DNA of 64,000 bases from Streptococcus varani (GTDB lineage Bacteria; Bacillota; Bacilli; Lactobacillales; Streptococcaceae), in assembly GCF_001375655.1 (NCBI RefSeq), contig NZ_CTEN01000002.1, positions 372,001-436,000 on the forward strand. The letters are read 5' to 3'. Shown piece by piece: positions 17,480 through 25,986 of the stretch (the first letter of the stretch is position 1; each line of letters starts with the position of its first letter). A model generated the notes under the pieces. It was not told the origin of the DNA, searched no databases, and worked only from the letters and a program-made list of their open reading frames with translations. A program made the translations under genes and the position numbers.

Positions 17480-18445
17480 TTACCACTCATATTGGTCTGC
17501 ATTGTCTTTATTTACCAAATAGATTGGTGATACAGTTTGTTTTTCAACTGTTTTACCTTGGTAGTGGTCGATGGCTGCTTGAAGAGCGATTTCGCCCATT
17601 TTAGCAGGTTGTTGTGCAATAGTGGCTGTCATTTCTCCAGCTTTGATGGCTTTATGCGCATCTGGTTGGCCATCAATACCGATAATCATTACATTGGTCA
17701 AACCAGCTGATTTAACAGCTTGGGCTGCACCCAATGCCATTTCATCATTTTGAGCAAAGATGACTTGAACATCTTTATTTGCTTGAATCATGTTTTGAGT
17801 CGTGTTAAGGGCTTGTGCGCGGTCAAAATTAGCTGATTGACTAGAAAGAACAGATAATTTAGCTTTAGCGATATCATTGAAGCCTTTACCACGGTCTACA
17901 GTTGCGGAAGCCCCTGGGACACCTGATAATTCAAATGCTTTGGCCTTTTCGCCAAGTTCTTTGACAGCAAATTCTGCAGCCATTTTACCAGCTTCAACGT
18001 TGTCTGATGCAACAGTTGTCAATACTTCACCACCATTGCTGCCACGGTCAATCAAGATAACCGGGATGTTTGCAGCATTGGCATCTTTGATAACAGGAAC
18101 AATGGCATCTGAGTCAACTGGGTTAATCAAGATAGCATCCACTTTTTGGCTAATAAAATTTTGAACATCATTCGCTTGACGGGCTGCATCATCTTGAGCA
18201 TCTGATAGTTTTAATGTCAGACCTTGAGTGGATGCAGATTTTTCCAGACCGTCTTTCATTGCTACGAAATAAGGGTTGTTTGTGGTAGAAAGTGATACAC
18301 CAATGTTGAGATCTTTCGCATCTTTTTTAGTAACTTCTGTTGAAGTTGATTTATTATTGCCAAGACCTGTTTGACCACAAGCACCTAGTACAAAAATAAA
18401 GGACATGAGTAAAGCGATAAAGCCAAATTTTTTTCCAAGTTTCAT
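17480..18445 (-). CDS. rbsB: Ribose-binding lipoprotein
   Basis: This 321-residue periplasmic-binding-protein homologue is anchored to the membrane by C23 (lipobox LGAC). The mature part contains LNIGVSLSTTNNPYF, LINPVDSDAIVPV and QNDEMALGAAQAV, blocks typical of RbsB. It delivers D-ribose to RbsC. It is the last gene of rbsRKDACB, preceded by AAAAAGGAGTTTTAACA and followed by a terminator. Confidence 0.93.
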   Translation of the reverse strand: MKLGKKFGFIALLMSFIFVLGACGQTGLGNNKSTSTEVTKKDAKDLNIGVSLSTTNNPYFVAMKDGLEKSASTQGLTLKLSDAQDDAARQANDVQNFISQKVDAILINPVDSDAIVPVIKDANAANIPVILIDRGSNGGEVLTTVASDNVEAGKMAAEFAVKELGEKAKAFELSGVPGASATVDRGKGFNDIAKAKLSVLSSQSANFDRAQALNTTQNMIQANKDVQVIFAQNDEMALGAAQAVKSAGLTNVMIIGIDGQPDAHKAIKAGEMTATIAQQPAKMGEIALQAAIDHYQGKTVEKQTVSPIYLVNKDNADQYEW

Positions 18446-18476
18446 TGTTAAAACTCCTTTTTAGATAAATGATATT

Positions 18477-19424
18477 TTATGAAGATTTCGCTACTTTAAA
18501 GCGATCCAATAGGACAGCAATTAAAATCACACCTCCCTTTACGACTTGCTGCCAAAACGCGGATAAACCAATAATATTTAAACCATTATTTAAAACACCG
18601 ATAATCAAGGCACCAATCAAGGTTCCTAAGATGCGGCCTTTCCCACCAGACAGTGAGGTTCCACCTAGTACTACTGCTGCAATGGCATCCATCTCATAAC
18701 TCGCTCCAGCTGTTGGTTGTGCTGAGCTAAGACGCGATGTGATAATCAAGCCGGAAATGGAAGCCATGATACCAGAGATTGTGTAGATGATTATTTTGAC
18801 CTTGTTCAATTTAACGCCCGAAATGTAGGCTGCTTTTTCGTTGCCACCTAGAGCATAAACGGATTTACCAAATGCTGTTTTGTGGAGCAAGAGATAGAGA
18901 ATCAAGAAGACAAGGAACATGAGGATAACTGGAAAAGGTATGCCAACAATATAACCTTGACCTAAAAATTGGAATAAGAAGCTATCTCCCAAGCCTTGTG
19001 TTAGAGGATTTCCGTTGGTAAAGACAAGAGTCGCCCCACGGAAAATCGTCATAGAAGCTAGAGTGACAATAAAGGGAGCCAACTTCCCAAATGCAACCAA
19101 TAGTCCATTTAACATCCCAAAAATACCACCTAAGCAAATGGCTAGGACAATGGCAAATGGAACAGGTACACCAGCAGCAATCAAACCGGCTGTCAAGGCA
19201 CTTGACAGTGCCAAGATAGATCCGACGGATAAGTCAATCCCACCTGTGAGGATAACAAATGTCATCCCAAAAGCAATAAATCCGTTGGCTGTTACTTGTA
19301 GCAACAAATTCAATAGATTATTGGTGGTTAAAAAGTTTGGATTGATCATAGTGATGACCACCATTAAACCAATCAGAGCAATCAGAGTTGTTAGCTCTGA
19401 CATATATTTCATTACATTCTTCAC
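18477..19424 (-). CDS. rbsC: Ribose ABC transporter permease
   Basis: This 315-residue BPD_transp_2 permease has eight to ten hydrophobic helices. It contains TGGIDLSVGSILALSSALTAG and the C-terminal block ALGGNEKAAYISGV, which contacts the ATPase. It is the channel for ribose, working as a dimer with RbsA. The start lies one base after the rbsA stop. Confidence 0.93.
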   Translation of the reverse strand: MKNVMKYMSELTTLIALIGLMVVITMINPNFLTTNNLLNLLLQVTANGFIAFGMTFVILTGGIDLSVGSILALSSALTAGLIAAGVPVPFAIVLAICLGGIFGMLNGLLVAFGKLAPFIVTLASMTIFRGATLVFTNGNPLTQGLGDSFLFQFLGQGYIVGIPFPVILMFLVFLILYLLLHKTAFGKSVYALGGNEKAAYISGVKLNKVKIIIYTISGIMASISGLIITSRLSSAQPTAGASYEMDAIAAVVLGGTSLSGGKGRILGTLIGALIIGVLNNGLNIIGLSAFWQQVVKGGVILIAVLLDRFKVAKSS

Positions 19425-19425
19425 C

Positions 19426-20904
19426 TTAATGTCCCCCTGTAGCTAATTCCATCACTTTTTCTTGAGTAGCTTCAGCTTTCTTCAATTCTCCCATGATGCG
19501 ACCTTCATGCATGACCATGATGCGGTCACTCACACCAAGTACCTCTGGTAAGTCAGAAGATACCATGATAATTGGGACACCCCGTTCAGCCAATTCATTC
19601 ATCAACTGATAAATTTCCCGTTTGGCTCCGACATCCACTCCCCGAGTAGGTTCATCCAGAATCAATATCTTGGGTGCAATTCCAATCCATTTGGCCAAAA
19701 CAACCTTTTGTTGATTCCCACCTGATAATTTGTTAACCGCCAATTGAGGAGTTCCTGATTTCACCCGCAAGCGTTCAATCAATTTGAGGACAAATGCCTC
19801 GCTGGTCTTCTCATCAAAAAAAACATTCTTGCTAAAATCTTTGGTGCTAGGCAAGGTCATATTGTCCTTAATAGAAAAGTCTAAAATCAAGCCTTCTTCC
19901 TTGCGATCTTCGGTCAAAAAACCAATGCCTTGTTGAATGGCTTGTGATGGAGAGGTAATCTGAACTTCGTTACTCGCTATTTTTATAGTGCCACTCGTTT
20001 TTTTGTTTAAGCCAAAAATAGCACGCATCAGTTCGGTACGGCCAGAGCCCATCAGCCCAGAGAAACCTAAGATTTCTCCTTCTCTCACGTAGAAAGAAGC
20101 CTCTTCAAAACCCTCACCTGTCAACTTTTCAACCTCAAAAGCCACCTCACCTATCCTAGCATTTTTTTCAGGATAGTAATCAGACAGCTCCCGTCCAACC
20201 ATTTTCTTGACCAGTTCTTGCGGATTTGTTTGGGCAGTCGGTTGGGTGTCTACTACAATCCCGTCACGCATGACTGTGACCAGATTGGTGATTTTAAAGA
20301 TTTCTTCCATTCGATGGGAAATATAGACGATCCCAACTCCCTGTTGTTTCAGACTGGCAATGATCTCAAAGAGAGTTTCTGTCTCACGATCCGTCAAAGC
20401 TGCTGTCGGCTCATCCATAATCAGAATCGAAATTTCCGATAAAAGACTTTTGGCAATTTCAATCATTTGCTGCTGTCCAACGGATAGTTGTCCAATCACT
20501 GTGTCTAAGGGAATGCTGATGCCCAATCGTTTAAAAACGGCCTCAGCTTTTGTCTTCATCGCCTTCTGATCTAGGAAGCCAAAGGATGTTTTCAATTCCC
20601 GTCCTAAGAACAAATTTTCCAGAACGGTCATCTCAGGCCAGGTATTCATTTCTTGATGAATAAAGCTTAGTCCAGCTTCTTCTGCCAGTTGGGGATTGGC
20701 AAAAGCAACCTCCTGACCATCAATATAAATAGTCCCGGTCGTTGCAGGAAAGAGTCCTGTCAAGATATTCATCAAGGTTGATTTTCCAGCACCATTTTCG
20801 CCCATCAGGGCATGAACTTGACCAGATTCGATCACCAAATCAATTTTTTCTAAAACTTGATTACTGCCGAAAGCCTTGGAAATATCCCGCATTTCAATAC
20901 GCAT
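19426..20904 (-). CDS. rbsA: Ribose ABC transporter double ATPase
   Basis: This 492-residue fused ATPase has two cassettes. The first has Walker A GENGAGKST (35-43), LSVGQQQMIEIAKSL and LIMDEPTAAL. The second has a degenerate Walker A (GLMGSGRTELMRA) and LSGGNQQKVVLAKW with ILDEPTRGVDVG. This asymmetry is normal for sugar ATPases of the RbsA/MglA type. It energises RbsC. Confidence 0.95.
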   Translation of the reverse strand: MRIEMRDISKAFGSNQVLEKIDLVIESGQVHALMGENGAGKSTLMNILTGLFPATTGTIYIDGQEVAFANPQLAEEAGLSFIHQEMNTWPEMTVLENLFLGRELKTSFGFLDQKAMKTKAEAVFKRLGISIPLDTVIGQLSVGQQQMIEIAKSLLSEISILIMDEPTAALTDRETETLFEIIASLKQQGVGIVYISHRMEEIFKITNLVTVMRDGIVVDTQPTAQTNPQELVKKMVGRELSDYYPEKNARIGEVAFEVEKLTGEGFEEASFYVREGEILGFSGLMGSGRTELMRAIFGLNKKTSGTIKIASNEVQITSPSQAIQQGIGFLTEDRKEEGLILDFSIKDNMTLPSTKDFSKNVFFDEKTSEAFVLKLIERLRVKSGTPQLAVNKLSGGNQQKVVLAKWIGIAPKILILDEPTRGVDVGAKREIYQLMNELAERGVPIIMVSSDLPEVLGVSDRIMVMHEGRIMGELKKAEATQEKVMELATGGH

Positions 20905-20918
20905 ATAGTGTTTCCTTT

Positions 20919-21317
20919 CTATATGGTGACACCTGACTGGAGAATCACATTAGAATATGGGGTGTTTTCTCCAGTTCGAATAACAGCCTTAACCTGATGG
21001 TTGCATTCTTTTAATTCTTCATGACTGATAAACTCAACGGTTACATTTTTATCTAATTTGCTCAAGAGTTTTTCAAGTTGATCTGGATTAACCGTTTTGA
21101 TTTCTTCCGCCAATATCACTTTTTCAACCACGACATTCTCCAAGTACATATCAATGACTTCTTGAAAATTGGGTTTACCAGGAATCAAGGCTAGGTCAAT
21201 CTTTTCAACCTGACTTGGAACGGGTAAACCTAGATCGCCGATACAAACCTGATCGGTATGTCCTAGGTCATCGACCAATTTAGCAATATTGCTATTTAAG
21301 ATTCCATTTTTCTTCAT
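20919..21317 (-). CDS. rbsD: D-ribose pyranase
   Basis: RbsD interconverts the pyranose and furanose forms of ribose for the kinase. It has 132 residues. The N-terminal MKKNGILNSNIAKLVDDLGH carries the catalytic histidine H20, and the C-terminus ends TGENTPYSNVILQSGVTI. It overlaps rbsK by 26 bases. AAGGAGC precedes its start within rbsK. Confidence 0.95.
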   Translation of the reverse strand: MKKNGILNSNIAKLVDDLGHTDQVCIGDLGLPVPSQVEKIDLALIPGKPNFQEVIDMYLENVVVEKVILAEEIKTVNPDQLEKLLSKLDKNVTVEFISHEELKECNHQVKAVIRTGENTPYSNVILQSGVTI

Positions 21318-22203
21318 AAGCTGGATGCTCCTTCATTTCTTCTAATCTTGGCATGCCGCCTTGGGCACCAAATTTTTCTACTGACAGATGTGAGGCTAGG
21401 CTGGCAAATTTCAAGGCTTCTTCTAAAGGCATTTTTTTGGTTAGAGCCAAACCAAGAGCGCCATTAAAGGTATCTCCTGCTCCAGTCGTATCCACAACCT
21501 TGGCTGGAATTGCAGGAATTTCTTGAATAGTGGTTCCATCAAAGAAAACCGAGCCTTTTGCCCCAAGGGTACAAATCAGTTTATTGGGATACTGTTTTAA
21601 TAGTTGTTCCAGATTATCTTGTCCAAAGATCTCCTGACACTCATGCTCATTTGGAGTAAGATAGTGAACAAAGTCAATCATTTCCTTATCTGTAGAACGA
21701 GCTGGCCCAGGATTATAGAGAACTTTCACGCCTTTTTCTGAACAAAACTGAGCAATGGCTAGATTGGGCTCATGAGGAATCTCATTCTGCAAGATAACCA
21801 AGTCAGCTGCTGCTATCCCTTCCCACTCCTTGTCCCACTTGTCCGTATCAACCGTGCCATTGGCACCAGGACAATAGATAATTCGATTGTCTTGATTAAA
21901 AATAGTAATCTGAGCAACGCCGCTAGATTGTGGTACCGTTCCCACAAATGCTGTAGAAACACCATTCTCTTCTAAATTCTGCAATAGGATTGGTCCATAG
22001 GAGTCTTGACCAACAGCACCCAGCATGGTAATGTGATCCTCTTTGCTGGCCAAACGCCCCACTGCAACCGCTTGGTTGGCGCCTTTTCCACCCGGTACCA
22101 TCGAAAAACGATCTCCAAATACCGTTTCTCCCTCTTGAGCAATTCGACTGGTTTCCATCACCAAGTCCATGGAAATACTTCCAATAATCACAATTTTACT
22201 CAT
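21292..22203 (-). CDS. rbsK: Ribokinase
   Basis: This 303-residue PfkB-family kinase phosphorylates ribose at O5. PGGKGANQAVA (residues 37-47) is the N-terminal PfkB signature, and VDTTGAGDTFNGAL holds the catalytic aspartate and the anion hole. It overlaps the rbsR end by eight bases with AAGGAGGAAAC in front. Confidence 0.95.
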   Translation of the reverse strand: MSKIVIIGSISMDLVMETSRIAQEGETVFGDRFSMVPGGKGANQAVAVGRLASKEDHITMLGAVGQDSYGPILLQNLEENGVSTAFVGTVPQSSGVAQITIFNQDNRIIYCPGANGTVDTDKWDKEWEGIAAADLVILQNEIPHEPNLAIAQFCSEKGVKVLYNPGPARSTDKEMIDFVHYLTPNEHECQEIFGQDNLEQLLKQYPNKLICTLGAKGSVFFDGTTIQEIPAIPAKVVDTTGAGDTFNGALGLALTKKMPLEEALKFASLASHLSVEKFGAQGGMPRLEEMKEHPAYEEKWNLK

Positions 22204-23179
22204 GTTTCCTCCTTATCGTTTCTCTGTCAACATAATGGACAGGAAGTTTGATCCGATTTTTTTCAATCGGTAATTGATTGGCAATCTTATAAATCAATTC
22301 AGCAGCCTTGTAGCCCATCTGATAGGAAGACTGATGAATGGTGGATAGAGATGGGTAGGTTAACTGACTCATGAGAATATCATCATACCCTATGACCTGC
22401 ACATCTTCAGGGATTTTTTTCCCTTGAGAGTGAAGCTCATGCATAAACGCAATGGCATGAATATCCGATGGAGCAATGATACTATCTATATTTTTTTGCT
22501 CTTGTAAAGCCGTTCTTGCTTCTTGCTGAATCTTCTCAAAGTCAAAACTTTGACTTGTGCAGATCTTTACAGTGACTTCCTTATCTTTTAAATAATGATA
22601 GCTAGCCTCAAAACGCTGCCCAATATTTTCTGCATTATCCAGCGGTCCTTTAATCAAAAGAATGTTCTTCCCACCAGATTTTATAATGGTTTCTGCTGAA
22701 AGTTTCCCACCAGCCTTATTATCCGAAAAAACACCATATTTCGTCTCTTTATCCACCCGGTCAACAACCACTACCGGAATGGTAATCTCTGGATGCGTTT
22801 TGGTAAAATCATGAGTTGTGATAATACCCGCTGCATTGCTTTGTAATAAGACCTTTAAATAATCTTCTTCCAAAGATTGGCTATCTGAGAAATTCCCCAG
22901 CATGATGCGATAGCCTTTTTCCTTTAAATACTCCTCAGCACCCCTAGCCAGTCTTGGAAAGAATGGATTGGAAATATCTGGCAACAAGAGACCAACCAGT
23001 TGATTTTTTTTTGTTTTTAAGGATTGGGCAATCATGTTCGGACTGTAATGTAGTTTTTGGATAGAAGCCTTAATTTTTTCACGAGCCTCATCACTAACAT
23101 ATCCTTTTTCAGAGATATATCGCGATACTGTAGATTTTGAAACACCTGCTTCTTCTGCAACTTGTTTTATTGTAACCAA
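22196..23179 (-). CDS. rbsR: LacI-family ribose operon repressor
   Basis: This 327-residue LacI/GalR regulator has an N-terminal helix-turn-helix (TIKQVAEEAGVSKSTVSRYI) and a sugar-binding core with NIGQRFEASYHYL and DDILMSQLTYPSLSTI. The start is TTG, supported by AGGAG eight bases upstream and by the conserved N-terminus. It is the first gene of the rbs operon, so it controls its own synthesis. Its likely operator is the palindrome at 23192-23213. Confidence 0.9.
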   Translation of the reverse strand: MVTIKQVAEEAGVSKSTVSRYISEKGYVSDEAREKIKASIQKLHYSPNMIAQSLKTKKNQLVGLLLPDISNPFFPRLARGAEEYLKEKGYRIMLGNFSDSQSLEEDYLKVLLQSNAAGIITTHDFTKTHPEITIPVVVVDRVDKETKYGVFSDNKAGGKLSAETIIKSGGKNILLIKGPLDNAENIGQRFEASYHYLKDKEVTVKICTSQSFDFEKIQQEARTALQEQKNIDSIIAPSDIHAIAFMHELHSQGKKIPEDVQVIGYDDILMSQLTYPSLSTIHQSSYQMGYKAAELIYKIANQLPIEKNRIKLPVHYVDRETIRRKHE

Positions 23180-23191
23180 ACTCTTTCTCCT

Positions 23192-23246
23192 ATTGTGGGA
23201 CCGTTCTCACAATTCATATTGTAATCGTTTTCTTTTTACTTGTCAA
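23192..23246 (-). promoter_or_regulatory. rbs operon promoter with RbsR palindrome and cre site
   Basis: On the minus strand TTGACA (23246-23241), 17 bases and TACAAT (23223-23218) form a consensus promoter. AGAAAACGATTACA, close to the CcpA cre consensus, lies across the spacer and -10. A 22-bp palindrome with a central CG and ATTGTG/CACAAT arms (23192-23213) covers the start of transcription, as expected for a LacI-family operator. Confidence 0.8.
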
Positions 23247-23261
23247 GCATTTTTTTGAAAT

Positions 23262-23316
23262 AAAAAAAGAAAAAATGAGCATTGGTAAGAAGCCTACCAG
23301 TACTGATTTTTTCCTG
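23262..23316. terminator. Probable terminator of the ElaA-like gene
   Basis: ATTGGTAAG pairs imperfectly with CCTACCAGT. Long A and T runs flank it on both sides. Confidence 0.6.
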
Positions 23317-23348
23317 TTAATAAAATAAATTTAAGCTGCTTTACAGTT

Positions 23349-23795
23349 CTATTCCATCTCTAACAACATATCCTTATGCGGAATCCCATCCTCCAGATAC
23401 ATGTCTGACACAGGCTGAAAGCCGAATGATCTGTAAAAGTCTTCTAGGTAACTTTGTCCAGAAATTTGGATGCTTTTTTCTCCTAACTCTTCTACTAGAA
23501 AGGCAATTGCTCTTGCCATCAACTGTTGAGCCAGGCCTTGACCACGGTGAGAGTTCACCACCAAAACACGCCCGATGGATGCTTGAGGAAAGGTAACGCC
23601 AGCTGGAAGGATGCGGGCATAGGCTACTAATTCGCCATTCTCTTGTCCTAGCAAGTGATAGCAAACCTGGTCATTGTTATCAACTTCTAGATAGGGACAT
23701 TCTTGTTCCACCACAAAGACAGCCGTACGAGCTGCTAACAGAGCATAGAGCTCCTCTAGGTCCAATTCTTGAAATTTCTTAATTATCCACTCCAT
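23349..23795 (-). CDS. ElaA-like GNAT acetyltransferase
   Basis: This 148-residue GNAT protein starts MEWIIKKFQELDLEELYALL. RTAVFVVEQECPYLEVDNND is the ElaA hallmark, and VLVVNSHRGQGLAQQLM is the acetyl-CoA loop. The substrate is unknown. A GTG at 23804 is also open, but that GTG is part of the Shine-Dalgarno AAAGGTGA for ATG 23795, so the ATG is used. It is a single-gene unit. Confidence 0.85.
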   Translation of the reverse strand: MEWIIKKFQELDLEELYALLAARTAVFVVEQECPYLEVDNNDQVCYHLLGQENGELVAYARILPAGVTFPQASIGRVLVVNSHRGQGLAQQLMARAIAFLVEELGEKSIQISGQSYLEDFYRSFGFQPVSDMYLEDGIPHKDMLLEME

Positions 23796-24276
23796 TTTAA
23801 TCACCTTTTTTCTTTTTTGATTCCATTATATAGTCGAATGAATGAACTTTTAGACTAGGAATTGAGACGCAGGAGGCTGGGCAAAAAGTACAAACCTCTT
23901 TAATAATGCTCGGTATATGTTCAAGACGCAGTAGCCTAGTGGAGATTCCTTCGCTTTTTTAAAGCTTGGACATTGACGCTGACCTTGTCAGCTCTGTTTC
24001 CACACTCTAACAGTCTCCCAGACTATTAGAGCTACTAGGCTTGCGGGGGTTGGGAGTGAAAGAGCCTGGGAAGAGGCTTTTTGAGCCCGAACCTAAAAAT
24101 TGAACATGAGGGGAACTATTTTTGCAATTGTCGCGTTCTGTCCTACTCCCAAGTAGAAAATGACGATGTATCAACGTTCATTCAAATGACTAAAGCACAA
24201 AGCCTAGAGTGGGTAGGACACTCTAGGCAAGGAACTCATTCCTACTGGATTGCAAAATAAATAGGATAAACTGGAT
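23796..24276. other. Intergenic region with a multi-stem structured element
   Basis: No gene is seen in these 481 bases. The core (23933-24041) is a closed two-arm structure: AGCCTAGT (23933-23940) pairs with ACTAGGCT (24034-24041). These enclose GCTGAC-CTT-GTCAGC (23978-23992) and an 11-of-12 hairpin CTCTAACAGTCT/AGACTATTAGAG (24005-24031). Downstream AGCCT/AGGCTTTTT (24075-24097) resembles a plus-strand terminator. It may be a repeated extragenic element or a small structured RNA; I cannot tell which. Confidence 0.45.
24202..24228 (-). terminator. Perfect hairpin downstream of the C69 dipeptidase gene
   Basis: GCCTAGAGTG pairs perfectly with CACTCTAGGC around a 7-base loop. The minus-strand tail (TTTGTGCTTT) is only moderately T-rich, so it may terminate or stabilise the dipeptidase mRNA. 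Confidence 0.5.
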
Positions 24277-25896
24277 CTATTTATTTTCCTTTGATTTCTT
24301 TTGGAAATAAATCAGACCTGCTACACCGACGACAACCACTACCCCTATCCCAACAATAAGCAGATTATTAGTAGAGGAAGTCGTCTTTTCTGTTTCATTA
24401 CTGTCTTTATTTTCTTTTGGTAGAGTTTCTACTCTTTCTTCTAAAGATTTTTCAATTTCTTTGAGGCGAGTAAAGGTTTCTTCAGCCCGTTTCATACTAT
24501 CTTCAGTAGCTTTTTGGCTAGCCTTTTGTGGATCTGTTTCAAATAAGGTCAGCATTGCCTGATCCACTGCATCTTGTTGGCTTATCCAATCCGCCTCTAA
24601 CATCTTGATTTCGTCAATAACTTCATTGCCAAATTCTTGAGGATGCTGAGCGACCATATCATTGATATGGGAAATAACCCAATACCAAGAATCTGGGCTG
24701 TAGTCACTACTTTTATCCTTGTAGGCTTTGTAGGTATCTGTGATATTGCCATAGTAAGGAAGATATGGAGCATTCCGTGGACTACCTACTGCTAACCACA
24801 TGACTCCTCCACCAAATTCTTTTGGTAGCTTATCCTTGAGTTGGAAGATATGAGCTTCCATCACATTTGGGTTTGAAATGGGGTAAGCATATCCATCCAC
24901 AGCTTTTTTACCATCTGGTTTACCTTTCCCATCCAATTCCATTTGGTCCAAAGGTTTTAAATCCATTCCTTCAAAACGATTGCGTTGCAAATCCATGGCA
25001 TCTTTGACAGTATATTTCTTGCTGCTGGTTTGCAATAATTCGTAGTATTGGTCTTCATAAGTAATCTTAGCATCTGGATTGAGGGCCTTGATCCCTGAGA
25101 AAGAGCGTGAACGGTTTGCATCTGACATAGGAGGATTATAGGATTGAGCGATATGGAAGCTACCATCCACTTCCTTATAGCTTTCAGCTTTTTTCGCTAT
25201 ATCAACAACAGCAGATGATGCCACAACATTATTTTTATCCGCAAAATCAACATGACCTAGATAGAAAGTATTTGGAAAGACAGCAAATTTATCACTAGGG
25301 AATTTGATGGCCACATATTGGTGACCAGACAAAATTTCCATATACCAGATGCCTTCTTTATCAGCAAGAACAACGATATTGCCCTCTGCAGAACCTTTTT
25401 CGGTGACAATTTTTGCCAGTAATTCGACTCCTTCTTTAGCTGTCTTGGTATTTTGTAGAACGATGCTGGCCATGGATGACTCTGCAAGACCATTTTCAAC
25501 ATAAGGATCTACTGCTAAAATCTTGTCATTGGCAGTTGCGGATACAGTGGCTGAAATGGATAGACCATACTCATTAAAACCAGCCTCATCGAAGACACCA
25601 TATTCAGGTGTCACATCTGGAACTGCAGTATATTTGTTGGAAGTAGCAGGTAACGGATATTCAAAGCCATTTGATTGATCCTTCCAAGTTGACCCAGCTG
25701 GGTTATCTGTCCGAGGATAGACAACAAATGTCTTATTGTGGTTTGGTTCCAAGTCTTCTGTACGTCCGTAAAGCCAAGAACCATCTTCTGTCAAGTCTTT
25801 TCCTATGATAAAACCGGTACAAGCTAAGACAGTTGGTTGTAAAATAAAGAGACTAGTGCAGATGATTAAGAAGAGCGCTAAACATTTTTTTCTCAT
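24277..25896 (-). CDS. Surface-anchored C69-family dipeptidase
   Basis: This 539-residue peptidase has a signal sequence (MRKKCLALFLIICTSLFILQ) ending at A25. The new N-terminus C26 in ACTGFIIGKDLTEDGS is the autocatalytic nucleophile of the C69/Ntn group. GRTEDLEP and NRSRSFSG are family blocks. A C-terminal coiled, acidic stretch precedes a membrane helix (about 510-532) and a KKSKENK tail, so it is membrane-held without an LPXTG motif. GAGGAGGATTTCT precedes ATG 25896; the longer frame lacks a ribosome site. It lies beside the arc operon and could supply amino acids from peptides. Confidence 0.85.
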   Translation of the reverse strand: MRKKCLALFLIICTSLFILQPTVLACTGFIIGKDLTEDGSWLYGRTEDLEPNHNKTFVVYPRTDNPAGSTWKDQSNGFEYPLPATSNKYTAVPDVTPEYGVFDEAGFNEYGLSISATVSATANDKILAVDPYVENGLAESSMASIVLQNTKTAKEGVELLAKIVTEKGSAEGNIVVLADKEGIWYMEILSGHQYVAIKFPSDKFAVFPNTFYLGHVDFADKNNVVASSAVVDIAKKAESYKEVDGSFHIAQSYNPPMSDANRSRSFSGIKALNPDAKITYEDQYYELLQTSSKKYTVKDAMDLQRNRFEGMDLKPLDQMELDGKGKPDGKKAVDGYAYPISNPNVMEAHIFQLKDKLPKEFGGGVMWLAVGSPRNAPYLPYYGNITDTYKAYKDKSSDYSPDSWYWVISHINDMVAQHPQEFGNEVIDEIKMLEADWISQQDAVDQAMLTLFETDPQKASQKATEDSMKRAEETFTRLKEIEKSLEERVETLPKENKDSNETEKTTSSTNNLLIVGIGVVVVVGVAGLIYFQKKSKENK

Positions 25897-25929
25897 AGAA
25901 ATCCTCCTCATAAAAAGAAATGATAGCAT

Positions 25930-25986
25930 AAAAATGAGCCCAAAACAGCCTGAGTATGCTTTCAGACTGCTCACAGGCCCATCATT
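25930..25986 (-). terminator. Probable terminator of the arc operon
   Basis: ATGGGCC and GGGCTCAT form an outer stem and GCCTG(TG)AG/CTCAGGC an inner one, followed on the minus strand by ATTTTTATG. It starts right after the M20 peptidase stop. Confidence 0.5.

Noticed and set aside
23796..24276. CRISPR array or tRNA cluster
   Set aside because: There is no regular repeat-spacer pattern and no cloverleaf; only isolated hairpins are seen.
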